Of a stretch of 64,000 nucleotides of DNA, positions 41,616 through 51,018 are shown piece after piece. A program made the translations under genes and the position numbers. This stretch comes from G965205725 sp965205725 (GTDB lineage Bacteria; Pseudomonadota; Gammaproteobacteria; Pseudomonadales; Halieaceae). Location: positions 620,001 through 684,000 of the forward strand of contig OZ242189.1 of the NCBI GenBank assembly GCA_965205725.1, read 5' to 3'. Position 1 is the stretch's first letter, and the number at the start of each line of letters is the position of its first letter. Under the pieces are notes generated by a model that worked only from the letters and a program-made list of their open reading frames with translations, made no database searches and was not told where the DNA came from.

Positions 41616-43679
41616 TTAGTCCCCTAGCTGGTAGTTTAACTGTACATAGAGCGACCGCGGCTCGCCGACGAAATAGCGGTACTGGCCAAAGCCGAAGTCT
41701 GCACGCTCTGCGTAATCTTCATCGGCGAGGTTTGTGGCTCGAAAACTCACCTGTAGTTTTGCGGTAATTTCGCTAGTGATGCGCAGATTGATCAGGTTGT
41801 GGCCGTCGTATTGATGGTTATTGTCTGGCTCAAGGTAGTATTCATCCATGTACACCCACTCCAGCTCTGCCCGGTGATGCGGGTGTAACTGCCAACTCAG
41901 GCGGGCGCTGCCGAAGAGCTCTGGTGCTGTATCTATATCATTGCCCTGGATGTCGCCGTTGGAACCAATCAAATTAATGGCGCTATCGTACTCGTGGTGA
42001 GCTAGATTGGCATCTGTAGAGAAGTTTATTCTGTCGTTAATATCCCAGCGTAGTGACACGTCCAGGCCGTAGTGCAGGGTGCTGGCCCCACTGACATTTT
42101 GGCGGTCAGCATCCTGAAAAATCACCTCATCCTTTTCCATATAATAGGCGCCAACCTCATACTGGAAATGACCGCTAAGCCCGCGAAAACCCAGGTCGAA
42201 GGCGTTGAGTTCTTCAGAATCCAGGTCGGCCACCTCCTGGCCGGCTTGCAGGCGGTATAGCTCAGTTGCCTGCGGCGCTCTGAAGCCTCGGGAGAGGCGC
42301 ACGTACATTGTGTGGGCATCATTTAAGTGGTAGGTGAGGCCTGTATTGAACTGCCAATTACTGAAATCGTCCTCTGTATTCGCAGGCCGATAAAAACGGC
42401 AGGCACTGGCAGTCGGTTCGCAGGCAGGGCCGTCTTCGGTGTTATTGTTGTAATCATAGTGGGTGTACTCGTAACGGATGCCTGCACTGATATTCATGCG
42501 GTCACTGGCATCCCAGTCCAACTGCGACCAAAGTGACGCCAAAGTCGCATCCACTTGATAGTCGTAGTGTGTCCCGGCAGGCTGATTGGGGCTAAAGGGT
42601 TGATCCTGCTCCTCTTTTAACCAGCCGTCGGTGTATTCGAGGTCGACGCCGCTGGTCAGATTCAACCACTCAGCACTGTAATAAAGCTTGCTGTTTAAGC
42701 CCAGGCTCTCATGGCCGTTCTCTTCTGCGGATTGCCAAGGCAGGAAATGCTGTAAAAACTCCATTTCATTTTTGCGCCAGTAGGGAGTTAGCGTGACTCT
42801 GGAGCGCTCATTCAAGTCAAAGCCAATCGTAGACTGCGCTCGTGTCGACCAGGCTTCCCGGTAAGCCTCCGGGTTGGGGTTTGATTTCTTTAGATCGCTG
42901 TCTTCGTAGGATTTGTAGCCCCGAATAAATCCGGCGGTTTCCTGGTCGAGATTGGTCAGTGCGAGAATGGTGTCGGTATCGAAAGTAGCGCTGGTAAAGC
43001 GATGGCGCAATGTGCCTTTCTGTTGTTCGAAGCCCGAGTCGTCTTTGTAGCCATCGTCTTCCGCGGCGTTAAGTGCAACGGCGAAGCCGTGCTGGCCCTG
43101 GGTTGCACTATAACGATATTTGCCGCGTACATAGGCGTGCGGGCCGCCCTCCAGTCCTATGTCGTGAATAGTTTCCACGGCAGGGTCAATGCTCAAGATA
43201 TTGATGACTCCGTGCATCGCCCCTGAGCCGTAAAGCGAGGTGGCTGGTCCTTTTATCACTTCGACCCTGCGGGCTTGCTCGCTGTTACTGTCAAACAACT
43301 GATTCACATTACAAAAGCCAGGAGCGCGCAGAGATAGGCTGTCCTGCGCCATAAAAAAGGCGCCGCAGCTACCACTGCCAGTCAAAACAGGAGAGCGCAG
43401 AGCGGTCAGGCTCTCTTGCCCGTTGCCACGCGATATCCAGCCGCCGGAGATGCGCTGAAACGCTTCATTGATATGAATATGCCCAACAGTGCGCAAATTG
43501 CTATCGTCGATTGCCGCCCAGCTTAAGGGTAAATCTGCCGCCTGCTGTGGGCTGTGGTTGGCAGTTACAATCACATCTTCTACGGTATTAGCTGGAGATA
43601 CCTCAGATGCCGAGATGACGGACTGAGCGGTAGCCGACTGTGTGACAGCCACTGACAGTATAAGGTAGGTAAAACGCAT
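41616..43679 (-). CDS. TonB-dependent outer-membrane receptor
   Basis: A 687-residue receptor with an N-terminal signal peptide (cut probably after TQSATA), a TonB-box-like EDVIVTAN near 34-41, a plug with VEVIKGPATSLYGSGAMHG near 137-155, and a C-terminal beta-barrel ending YVQLNYQLGD. The plug has several cysteines (SGSCGAFF, APGFCNV) that could pair. Substrate unknown; siderophore and vitamin uptake are both possible. No cobalamin riboswitch could be made out upstream. It is monocistronic. Confidence 0.9.
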   Translation of the reverse strand: MRFTYLILSVAVTQSATAQSVISASEVSPANTVEDVIVTANHSPQQAADLPLSWAAIDDSNLRTVGHIHINEAFQRISGGWISRGNGQESLTALRSPVLTGSGSCGAFFMAQDSLSLRAPGFCNVNQLFDSNSEQARRVEVIKGPATSLYGSGAMHGVINILSIDPAVETIHDIGLEGGPHAYVRGKYRYSATQGQHGFAVALNAAEDDGYKDDSGFEQQKGTLRHRFTSATFDTDTILALTNLDQETAGFIRGYKSYEDSDLKKSNPNPEAYREAWSTRAQSTIGFDLNERSRVTLTPYWRKNEMEFLQHFLPWQSAEENGHESLGLNSKLYYSAEWLNLTSGVDLEYTDGWLKEEQDQPFSPNQPAGTHYDYQVDATLASLWSQLDWDASDRMNISAGIRYEYTHYDYNNNTEDGPACEPTASACRFYRPANTEDDFSNWQFNTGLTYHLNDAHTMYVRLSRGFRAPQATELYRLQAGQEVADLDSEELNAFDLGFRGLSGHFQYEVGAYYMEKDEVIFQDADRQNVSGASTLHYGLDVSLRWDINDRINFSTDANLAHHEYDSAINLIGSNGDIQGNDIDTAPELFGSARLSWQLHPHHRAELEWVYMDEYYLEPDNNHQYDGHNLINLRITSEITAKLQVSFRATNLADEDYAERADFGFGQYRYFVGEPRSLYVQLNYQLGD

Positions 43680-43732
43680 AAATGGCCTCTCTTGTTAGTC
43701 TTTAAGTACATATTTGAGCATGCGGCTCAGAT

Positions 43733-43758
43733 GGCAGTGCATGCTGGCAGTGCATGCT
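43733..43758. repeat. 13-bp tandem repeat upstream of the TonB receptor
   Basis: GGCAGTGCATGCT occurs twice head to tail, 54 bases upstream of the receptor start. Each copy contains the palindrome GCATGC. It could be a regulator-binding array or a simple duplication. Confidence 0.6.
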
Positions 43759-43964
43759 GGTCGTGGTCAGTTTCGAATTGTTTTTTTGAGGGCGTCTAAA
43801 ATGACGCTGTGGTCTTGAATTACCAGAGTTGAACCCTCAGCGCGTCGTTTTTATGGAAATGGAAAGAGTGTGAAATATTTGATTCCTTTATACACTCAGA
43901 AGCAAGGTAAGGGCATAGTATACAGATATTTTGTATGAAATTTTACAGTAGGGGGGTAATTTCG

Positions 43965-44210
43965 ATGGAGGATATGCAGACTATTACGACATTCCTGGGT
44001 TGGTGTTCTGGCATCAATATCGCTTTACTTGTGTTCTATACGGTCTGGCTGATGGCATTTCGGGGCTTCACCAAGAGCATCCATGGCGCACTGCTTGGCG
44101 TCGACGAAGATGCCTTGGATTCAATGTACTTCCAGTTTCTGGGCAACTACAAGCTAGCCGTGATCGTTTTAAATATTACGCCCTATATTGCGCTCAAAAT
44201 TATGAATTGA
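43965..44210 (+). CDS. DUF6868 family small membrane protein
   Basis: An 81-residue protein with two hydrophobic segments (near 5-30 and 60-80). TTFLGWCSGINIALLVF and YFQFLGNYKLAVIVLN match the DUF6868 family, which has no known function. The ATG at 43965 (MEDMQ) is preferred because family proteins begin close to the first helix; an upstream ATG at 43935 is in frame. Confidence 0.75.
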   Translation: MEDMQTITTFLGWCSGINIALLVFYTVWLMAFRGFTKSIHGALLGVDEDALDSMYFQFLGNYKLAVIVLNITPYIALKIMN

Positions 44211-44302
44211 CGGGTAGAAGTATTGTGAGTGTTTACCGGGGTGAAGTTCAAACGCTTCAAGACAGCCCTGTAATCCTGTATTTTATGCTAATGCGTTGGT
44301 GC

Positions 44303-45430
44303 CTAGCGTTGTATAAATAGCAATACCAGAGCAAGGGTATAGGTTCCTGTCACAGCCAGCCCCAATAGTGGATAACCGCCAAACGAAATAGCTCCAGCCA
44401 TGACAGCCGGCCCCAATGCACTGCCGAAATTCAAAAAGCCGGGTGCTGCTGATACCGCTCTACCGGACGTATCCAGCGCCGCGAGATAGCCATAAAAACT
44501 GGTTACCATAAATAGAGTACCAAACTGAAACAGGACCGCCGCAGCAATAAAAGAGCTGTCGCTTATGGTCTGGCTAGCCATGAGAGTCGCCACTCCAGAA
44601 ACAATACTACCGCTGGTAATGGCAAATTTCCTGTTAAAGGCACGGGTCACATAATTTGCAGTGATCGGCCCTAGCAGGCTGACCAACTGACCGATAATAA
44701 AAAAACCACCTATGGTTTGAAGGCTAAAATTTTTGGCGATACCCATACGCTCCATATAAGCCCATGAACCCTGGCAGCCAATAAACACGATAGCCAAACT
44801 AATTAATGCCAATAGGTAGAGAGAGGAACTACCCGTATTCAACGATCCATTACCGGGCGCTTCCTGTGCAGTAAAGCCTGGCAGCAGTAATGCAGCGGGT
44901 AGTGCAATAACGGAAAAGAGCACAACAATAGCGAAAACTCCAATGGCGCCATATGCAACCATTGCTGTCGGTGCTGTGGCAAATAGTATAATTCCGAAAA
45001 AAGCAACGGTGGTTTGTGATAGTGCGAAGTATTTGTCCGGATTATCCGTTTTTGAAATGGATGCATTCAGCATTGCCAGCAGCAGCCCCTCCCCGATACC
45101 TGACAGTCCCCGGCAAACAAACAACAATGTGATGTCCCTGATAAAAGATGACAAAGTACTTGCCAGTAAAATACATAGCGCGCCGAATAGTGCGACCTTA
45201 TGTAGTTTCAATTGATTGATTTTAGAAGAGGCGTAGAGTGCTGCCGCCATGGCCAGAAGCAGTTGGACTGACCCCATATAGCCCGGCAGCGAAGGGTTGA
45301 CCTGCAACGTATCAGTGAAACTACCCAACCACAACGGCATAGCAAACAGGCCAGAGTATGCTGCACATGAAATGGAGACAATTGAAAAAGCAGTGGTTCT
45401 ACTACTATCTCTATTATTAGTGTTATCCAT
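44303..45430 (-). CDS. MFS transporter
   Basis: A 375-residue major facilitator with about 12 hydrophobic segments. CRGLSGIGEGLLLAMLNAS near residues 109-127 resembles the motif of helix 4-5 in drug and organic-acid MFS proteins. It is slightly short for the family. It is divergent from the amidase gene across an interval with two palindromes, so the pair is probably co-regulated; the substrate may be the amide or its product. Confidence 0.85.
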   Translation of the reverse strand: MDNTNNRDSSRTTAFSIVSISCAAYSGLFAMPLWLGSFTDTLQVNPSLPGYMGSVQLLLAMAAALYASSKINQLKLHKVALFGALCILLASTLSSFIRDITLLFVCRGLSGIGEGLLLAMLNASISKTDNPDKYFALSQTTVAFFGIILFATAPTAMVAYGAIGVFAIVVLFSVIALPAALLLPGFTAQEAPGNGSLNTGSSSLYLLALISLAIVFIGCQGSWAYMERMGIAKNFSLQTIGGFFIIGQLVSLLGPITANYVTRAFNRKFAITSGSIVSGVATLMASQTISDSSFIAAAVLFQFGTLFMVTSFYGYLAALDTSGRAVSAAPGFLNFGSALGPAVMAGAISFGGYPLLGLAVTGTYTLALVLLFIQR

Positions 45431-45487
45431 TACTCGTGGTCTCGCTGTTACGACACCAGAGATTTATATCATTGACAACACTTCTTT

Positions 45488-45513
45488 AAATATCATCGAA
45501 ATTGATGATATTT
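45488..45513. promoter_or_regulatory. Palindrome 1 in the MFS/amidase divergent region
   Basis: A perfect 10-base-arm inverted repeat, AAATATCATC (45488-45497) with GATGATATTT (45504-45513), spacer six bases. It shares the half-site ATCATC with the second palindrome 56 bases away. Confidence 0.6.
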
Positions 45514-45544
45514 TGAGGTAAGCAGCGCAATAACTATCGACCTG

Positions 45545-45568
45545 AAAATCATCATTTTTGATGATTTT
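45545..45568. promoter_or_regulatory. Palindrome 2 in the MFS/amidase divergent region
   Basis: A perfect 10-base-arm inverted repeat AAAATCATCA (45545-45554) with TGATGATTTT (45559-45568), spacer four bases. It is followed by T residues, so a terminator is possible, but no gene ends here on that strand; a shared operator is more likely. Confidence 0.55.
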
Positions 45569-45666
45569 TTTATGGCATCTCTTCCCTATAGTTAATTTCA
45601 TCCAATCCACAAAAATCATGTTTGATAATAACGAGAATGGTGGAACCGGATTTAAAAGGGGAATCA

Positions 45667-47142
45667 ATGTCCTTTTCACTTGCAGTCAACAACATTATAG
45701 AAAGTAACTGCGACTCAATAGACGCGCTGGTATTGGCTATGTCAGAAGGCCGGGTTACCAGTCAGGCATTGGTTGAGCACGCCCTAGCCAAGGCTGCAAC
45801 CTACCAGTCACTGAATGTTTTTATCACATTGGATGCCGAAGGGGCTATGGCCGCTGCCAGAAATTGTGACGAGCTGATGGCAAATAACGTTTCGCTCGGT
45901 CCGCTGCACGGCATACCTGTTGTAGTGAAAGATAATATCCATGTGGCGGGATTGCCTAATACAGCTGGCACAGCCGGACTGCGTGATTTCATCCCTTCCG
46001 AAGATGCCAGTGTGGTCAGGCGTCTTAAGGATGCCGGAGCTGTAGTGATTGGCAAAACCAATATGCACGAATTAGCGTATGGCATTACCAGCAACAATTA
46101 TGTGTTTGGTGCCGTGGGTAATGCAATGCGCAGTGACTATATTGCCGGTGGCAGCAGCGGGGGGACTGCGGTGGCTATTGCTATCGGCGTTGCTCCAATC
46201 GGCTTGGGTACCGATACAGGAGGCTCCAGTCGTATTCCCGCGGCACTCAATGGTTTGGTCGGTTTCAGGCCGACCACAGGTCGCTACCCTGACGACGGTT
46301 TAACGCGGATATCGTTTACACGAGACACCGTCGGCCCCATGGCAAAAACTGTTAAAGACATAATTCTGTTGGATCGACTGTTAAGCGCTGATCCGATAGA
46401 AAACCATTCGATGCATTTATCCGGTCTGCGATTGGGAGTCCCGAGGGCACATTTTTACGAAAACCTTGACCCGGTGATTGCAGAACATACTGAGCGACTA
46501 TTGGCCTGTTTAAAAGTAGCGGGAGTAACACTCGTTCAGGCTGACATTGAACAGCTCGCTGAGGTGAATGAAAAGGTCGGGATTCCGCTTGTTCTTTATG
46601 AAACCAGAATACTGCTGGAGAAATATCTGGCAGCCAACCATCTGGACATCCCGATCCAGATGTTGGTCGAAGCAATCGTCAGCCCTGATGTGAAAGCCAT
46701 GGTGAGCCTGGCGATCAACGGTGATATCACCGAGTCCGTATATCGGCAAGCAATAGAACAATATCGCCCGCAATTGAAAAAAATTTACCGCGACTATTTT
46801 TCAGAACACAGCCTGGATGCCGTTATTTATCCAACGGTACCGCTGGTAGCGCGCCCGATTGCCGGGAGCCTGGAGACGGTTGAACTCAATGGTCAGCAGG
46901 TTCCGACCTTTCCAACCTATATCCGCAATACCGACCCTGGCAGTAATGCCGGGATTCCCGGCCTGACATTACCGTTGGCCTTATCAGCTGCTGGTTTACC
47001 CATGGGTATTGAAATTGATGGGCCTGAAGGTAGTGACCAGGGTTTGCTGGCTTTAGGTTCAGAGATAGAAGTATTCATCGATCAGGAAGACAAGCGTGAA
47101 TCCAACCACATGTTTCAGGGGGAACATTATGAACAAGCGTAA
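45667..47142 (+). CDS. Amidase (amidase signature family)
   Basis: A 491-residue amidase with the Ser-cisSer-Lys triad: Lys in VVVKDNIHVAG near residue 88, Ser in AGGSSGGTAVA near 163-164 and Ser in GTDTGGSSRIP near 187. Overall similarity suggests indoleacetamide-hydrolase or aryl-amidase type enzymes; the real substrate is open. The ATG at 45667 is preferred (AAGGGG upstream). It overlaps the following TonB receptor gene by 14 bases, so uptake and hydrolysis are co-expressed. Confidence 0.88.
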   Translation: MSFSLAVNNIIESNCDSIDALVLAMSEGRVTSQALVEHALAKAATYQSLNVFITLDAEGAMAAARNCDELMANNVSLGPLHGIPVVVKDNIHVAGLPNTAGTAGLRDFIPSEDASVVRRLKDAGAVVIGKTNMHELAYGITSNNYVFGAVGNAMRSDYIAGGSSGGTAVAIAIGVAPIGLGTDTGGSSRIPAALNGLVGFRPTTGRYPDDGLTRISFTRDTVGPMAKTVKDIILLDRLLSADPIENHSMHLSGLRLGVPRAHFYENLDPVIAEHTERLLACLKVAGVTLVQADIEQLAEVNEKVGIPLVLYETRILLEKYLAANHLDIPIQMLVEAIVSPDVKAMVSLAINGDITESVYRQAIEQYRPQLKKIYRDYFSEHSLDAVIYPTVPLVARPIAGSLETVELNGQQVPTFPTYIRNTDPGSNAGIPGLTLPLALSAAGLPMGIEIDGPEGSDQGLLALGSEIEVFIDQEDKRESNHMFQGEHYEQA

Positions 47143-49312
47143 TTATCTAACCGGCTTGGTGCCGACTATTGTGTTATTAGCAGCCTATCAAAGTCCGCAG
47201 TTGCTGGCAGTTGAATCTAAACCGATATTGGAAGAGATTGTCGTTACTTCGCAGCGTCGTGAGCAAAACCTGCAAGAAGTGCCGATTGCTGTATCGGCAT
47301 TGAGTCAAAGTACGATAGAGAAAGCTGACATCAGTGATTTAACCGATATTGCTACTCGGGTACCGGGGCTCACATTTTCGCCGTTCTCGCCAGGCCAAAA
47401 TATTTTGGCTTTACGGGGCGCGTCATCGAATGACGATGGCGCAGGAACAGATAACTCTATTGCGGTATTTATTGACGGTGTCTATCTGGGGCGCTCCTCA
47501 AATATCAACCCTGAGCTGTTTGATTTAGAACGCATTGAGGTTCTGAGGGGGCCGCAAGGCACGTTGTTTGGTAAAAATACCATCGGTGGGGCCATCAATA
47601 TAACCTCAACCCAGCCGAATACAGAAGAGTTTGAAGGTAAAGTCAGAGCCAGTATAGGTAATTTTGACAGGCGTGATTTTGCTGGTTTGATAACAGGCCC
47701 ATTGACTGAAAACCTGGCCGGTAAGCTATCGTTTAGCACCCGCAAGCGGGATGGTTGGGTTGATAATCGGGCGCTAAATAAAGACCAGAAAAATGACGAT
47801 TCGCAATCGCTTAGGGGACAGTTGTTGTTTGCCAGTGATAATTTTGAGGCGCTTATCAGCGCTGACTACAACCAACTTGATGTGGAAGATATGGCAAGGA
47901 TACCCATTGATACTGGTGAACCGGGTGACCCCGCTGGTTTTGTGGGCGGAGGCTATACAACGCTTTGCCCAAATCGTGATCCAGATTGCGCCGCAGGCGC
48001 AGTCGACGGCTTTACCGAACAGGAGTCTTGGGGCGTTAGCGCACAATTAAAATGGGATATCGGGAACGGAGAGCTGATTTCGACTACAGCTTACAGGGAA
48101 AATGAATCAGATTGGAACATGGATTCAACAGGCACTGACTTGCTGATTCTTGTGGATGATATCCTGGATAATACTGAGCAGTTTTCCCAGGAATTCCGGT
48201 GGGTGTCTTCGGTTGGTGATGACTTCAATTATGTAGCAGGGATGTGGTATTTGAACGAAGAAACTGACCGTACCGAGTGCTTTGATTTGTCTCCAGGAAC
48301 TGATTGTACGTCCGATGCGGATGGTGGGACTACTGATTTTTATCGGCAGGTTAACGAGACTACCGGTTATGCAGTGTTCGGCCAATTCGATTGGCGCTTC
48401 GCTGAAGACTGGACCTTAACACTGGGTGCTCGCTACAGTTATGAAGAGAAAGAAATTGATAACGATGCCATTGCCGGTAATTTTGTGGTTATTAACCAAA
48501 GCTTCATTAATTCTGTAGGAGAAGACTGGAGCGCCTTTACACCGAAGGTGTCATTGGCCTACCAGATAAGTGATTCTACTAATGTGTATGGCACAATTGC
48601 GAAGGGATTTAAAAGCGGTGGGTTTGCTGCTGCGCCACAAGGTATAGAGTTTACCGAACCTTTGGCTCAAGAGGAGGCGCTCAACTATGAATTTGGTGTC
48701 AAATCGGATTTTACTGATCGACTGCGGGTAAATTTGGCGGTTTTTTATACCGAATATGAAAACCTTCAGATTCAAACCTTCGGGCCTGTAACAACAGGCG
48801 CTTCATTTGGTACTTTCCAGACCTTCAATGCGGGTGATGCCGAGATATTCGGTGTTGAGGTGGAAGCGACCTGGGTAGTAACCGACAATTTGACGATCTC
48901 CGGATTCTACGGTTATCAGGATAGTGAATTCGGCGATACAAACATCGCGGGCACGGCCTTTCCGGATCAGTCCGGTCAGGATCTGATCCGTACCCCAGAA
49001 AATAAATACGGTATCAATGCAGATTACAGGTATCCGCTGGGAAATAACGGTGAAATTGCCGTCAATGTGAGCTACCGCTATACCGACGATCAACGGGGCG
49101 AACTTGAGCCATGGGCCATCCAGCCGGAATTTGACCTGGTTGACGCACGGATTGGCTGGACCAGCAATGATGACACATTGGAGCTCGCAGTATGGGGTAG
49201 AAATCTGGCGGATGAAGAGTACATTACCCACCTGTATACTATTGCCTCAAGTGTCGTTGCAGTGTTTGGTGACCCCAGAATGTATGGAGTAGGCGTTACT
49301 TATAAATTCTGA
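47129..49312 (+). CDS. TonB-dependent outer-membrane receptor
   Basis: A 727-residue receptor. The N-terminal region includes EEIVVTSQRREQNLQEVPIA near residues 33-52, typical of the CirA/FecA-like group that imports organic compounds in marine gammaproteobacteria. The plug carries VLRGPQGTLFGKNTIGGAIN near 141-160, and the C-terminal strand ends GVGVTYKF. The start at 47129 follows a GGGGGA ribosome site. It belongs to the MFS-amidase module and probably takes up the amidase substrate or a precursor. Confidence 0.92.
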   Translation: MNKRNYLTGLVPTIVLLAAYQSPQLLAVESKPILEEIVVTSQRREQNLQEVPIAVSALSQSTIEKADISDLTDIATRVPGLTFSPFSPGQNILALRGASSNDDGAGTDNSIAVFIDGVYLGRSSNINPELFDLERIEVLRGPQGTLFGKNTIGGAINITSTQPNTEEFEGKVRASIGNFDRRDFAGLITGPLTENLAGKLSFSTRKRDGWVDNRALNKDQKNDDSQSLRGQLLFASDNFEALISADYNQLDVEDMARIPIDTGEPGDPAGFVGGGYTTLCPNRDPDCAAGAVDGFTEQESWGVSAQLKWDIGNGELISTTAYRENESDWNMDSTGTDLLILVDDILDNTEQFSQEFRWVSSVGDDFNYVAGMWYLNEETDRTECFDLSPGTDCTSDADGGTTDFYRQVNETTGYAVFGQFDWRFAEDWTLTLGARYSYEEKEIDNDAIAGNFVVINQSFINSVGEDWSAFTPKVSLAYQISDSTNVYGTIAKGFKSGGFAAAPQGIEFTEPLAQEEALNYEFGVKSDFTDRLRVNLAVFYTEYENLQIQTFGPVTTGASFGTFQTFNAGDAEIFGVEVEATWVVTDNLTISGFYGYQDSEFGDTNIAGTAFPDQSGQDLIRTPENKYGINADYRYPLGNNGEIAVNVSYRYTDDQRGELEPWAIQPEFDLVDARIGWTSNDDTLELAVWGRNLADEEYITHLYTIASSVVAVFGDPRMYGVGVTYKF

Positions 49313-49328
49313 TGCGAGCAATAGTAAA

Positions 49329-49362
49329 AAGCCTGGCAGTGTGCTGAAAAGCTGCCAGGCTT
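49329..49362 (+). terminator. Terminator after the TonB receptor
   Basis: An 11-base stem AAGCCTGGCAG (49329-49339) with CTGCCAGGCTT (49352-49362) sits 16 bases after the receptor stop. The A-run on one side and T-run on the other make it potentially bidirectional. Confidence 0.8.
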
Positions 49363-49408
49363 TGTCTGTTGTAGCTATACGTGCTAACCAGTTATAAATA
49401 CCGGAGTG

Positions 49409-50182
49409 ATGCGTTTAAATTTAACACAAGCGAAATGGCAAAAGGTTTTATCGGTTATTCAAAACCTTAACGATAGCCTCGATGATAGTGCTATCCGAGA
49501 GAATGCAGGTAATGATTTGCTGGATCTGCTGTCGGCTGATCACTTTGCCTCTTACATCTGGGATGAAAAGATGGAGAAGTTCACCCGACCTGTCTTTCTC
49601 AATATGTCAGATGAGAACCTCGAGTTTTATGAAAAATATTATCAGTTCCATGACCCCATAACCCATCAGATGCAGCAATATCACCGGGCGGTATCAGTTA
49701 ACGAAATTATTGAGCAAAGAGACCTGGTCAATACCGAGTTTTTCAATGACTTCTTAAGCAAGGACGGTTTGTACTACGGCATCAATATTTATGTCTACGA
49801 TAACGGCAACCAAAATATCGGTGACTTCAGGATTTGGCGCTCAAAAGATAAGGACAATTTTAGCCCGCAGGATCTAAAAATCCTCGACATAATTGCACCG
49901 CACTTTCGTAATGCAATGCGCAATATTGCATTTGCAAAACATATTCCGCCATCAGTAGATATGGAAATAGTACAAAGAAAAATGGCCGATGAGTTTTGTT
50001 TAACCAAGAGAGAATTAATGGTTGCCACCGAGCTTTTGAACGGAGGAAACGATAAAACTGTCAGCGATAAATTACATATTTCGACAGCAACTTTACGCAC
50101 CCATATTCAGCATATCTATGGCAAGGTCCAGGTCAACAGTCGGACTGAATTTTGTAAGAAAATATTATTTTCAAACGACTAG
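49409..50182 (+). CDS. LuxR-type transcriptional regulator
   Basis: A 257-residue regulator with a C-terminal LuxR/GerE helix-turn-helix (CLTKRELMVATELLNGG, then LHISTATLRTHIQHIYGKVQ). The N-terminal ~190 residues form a sensor-like domain without a receiver. A GTG three bases upstream could also start it. Placed directly after the TonB receptor, it is the obvious candidate regulator of the MFS-amidase-TonB module and of the ATCATC palindromes, which is inference. Confidence 0.88.
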   Translation: MRLNLTQAKWQKVLSVIQNLNDSLDDSAIRENAGNDLLDLLSADHFASYIWDEKMEKFTRPVFLNMSDENLEFYEKYYQFHDPITHQMQQYHRAVSVNEIIEQRDLVNTEFFNDFLSKDGLYYGINIYVYDNGNQNIGDFRIWRSKDKDNFSPQDLKILDIIAPHFRNAMRNIAFAKHIPPSVDMEIVQRKMADEFCLTKRELMVATELLNGGNDKTVSDKLHISTATLRTHIQHIYGKVQVNSRTEFCKKILFSND

Positions 50183-50190
50183 AAAGCTAA

Positions 50191-50985
50191 TTAATATTTC
50201 ATTTTTGAGTCGTTTAACGAAGGGATAAAACGTTTTGCCAATGCCTGGGTGGCGTGGCTCAGCAATGCAGCATCAACACCAACACCAATAAAACTAGCGC
50301 CGTGCTCGACGTATTGTTTAGCCAGTTTTTCATCGACCGATAGTATACCGGCGGCTTTACCGGCGCTGGTGATAATGTCCAGGCTATTTTTAATGGCCGC
50401 TATAACAGCAGGGTGCCCAGGGTTGCCCAGATGCCCCATTGAAGCCGATAAATCAGAGGGGCCGATAAAGACGCCATCAATGCCTTCGACTGTCGCAATG
50501 TCTGCGAGGTTGTTAACTGCCTCGATAGTTTCCACTTGTACGATTAGGCAGATTTGACGGTTGGCTTCATGGAGATAATTGTCAACCCTGTTCCAGCGCG
50601 CAGCCCGGGCCATAGATGGCCCTGCCCCACGAATACCATCGGGGGGGTAGCGCACTGCCTTCACTAACTGCCGCGCTTGCTCGGCTGTTTCCACCATTGG
50701 AATCAGAAGCGTTTGCGCGCCGATATCCAACAATTGTTTTATCAGAGCGGTGCTGCCTTCGGCCGGTCTGATAAGTGCAGGCACATCGTAAGGCTCTATT
50801 GCCTGCAGGTGGCGCTGGATGTCCTTGAGACTATAAGGCGCGTGCTCGCTATCAATCAGTACCCAATCAAAACCTGCACTGGCACAGATTTCTGCACAAA
50901 TAGCATCGGGTAGCCCCAGCCATAAACCAAATTGCGCCTTGCCGTTTTGCAATGTCTGTTTAAATTTATTGATGGGTAATTTCAT
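50191..50985 (-). CDS. hpaI: HpcH/HpaI aldolase (4-hydroxy-2-oxoheptanedioate aldolase)
   Basis: A 264-residue class II aldolase that splits the last intermediate of homoprotocatechuate degradation into pyruvate and succinic semialdehyde. FGLWLGLPDA near residues 20-29, DSEHAPYSLKDI near 45-56, VETIEAVNN and GVFIGPSDLSASMGH near 170-184 give the metal and substrate sites. It is third in an hpaF-hpaH-hpaI run on the minus strand, 33 bases after hpaH. Confidence 0.93.
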   Translation of the reverse strand: MKLPINKFKQTLQNGKAQFGLWLGLPDAICAEICASAGFDWVLIDSEHAPYSLKDIQRHLQAIEPYDVPALIRPAEGSTALIKQLLDIGAQTLLIPMVETAEQARQLVKAVRYPPDGIRGAGPSMARAARWNRVDNYLHEANRQICLIVQVETIEAVNNLADIATVEGIDGVFIGPSDLSASMGHLGNPGHPAVIAAIKNSLDIITSAGKAAGILSVDEKLAKQYVEHGASFIGVGVDAALLSHATQALAKRFIPSLNDSKMKY

Positions 50986-51018
50986 ACCGGCTTTCCTGTG
51001 TTTAAGACGCTACAGTAG

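Noticed and set aside
41616..43934. Cobalamin riboswitch upstream of the TonB receptor, suggesting BtuB
   Set aside because: No convincing B12 box or conserved pairing was found between 43680 and 43934.
43935..43964. Ten extra N-terminal residues for the DUF6868 protein
   Set aside because: The family begins near the first helix, so the ATG at 43965 is preferred, though the longer form cannot be excluded.
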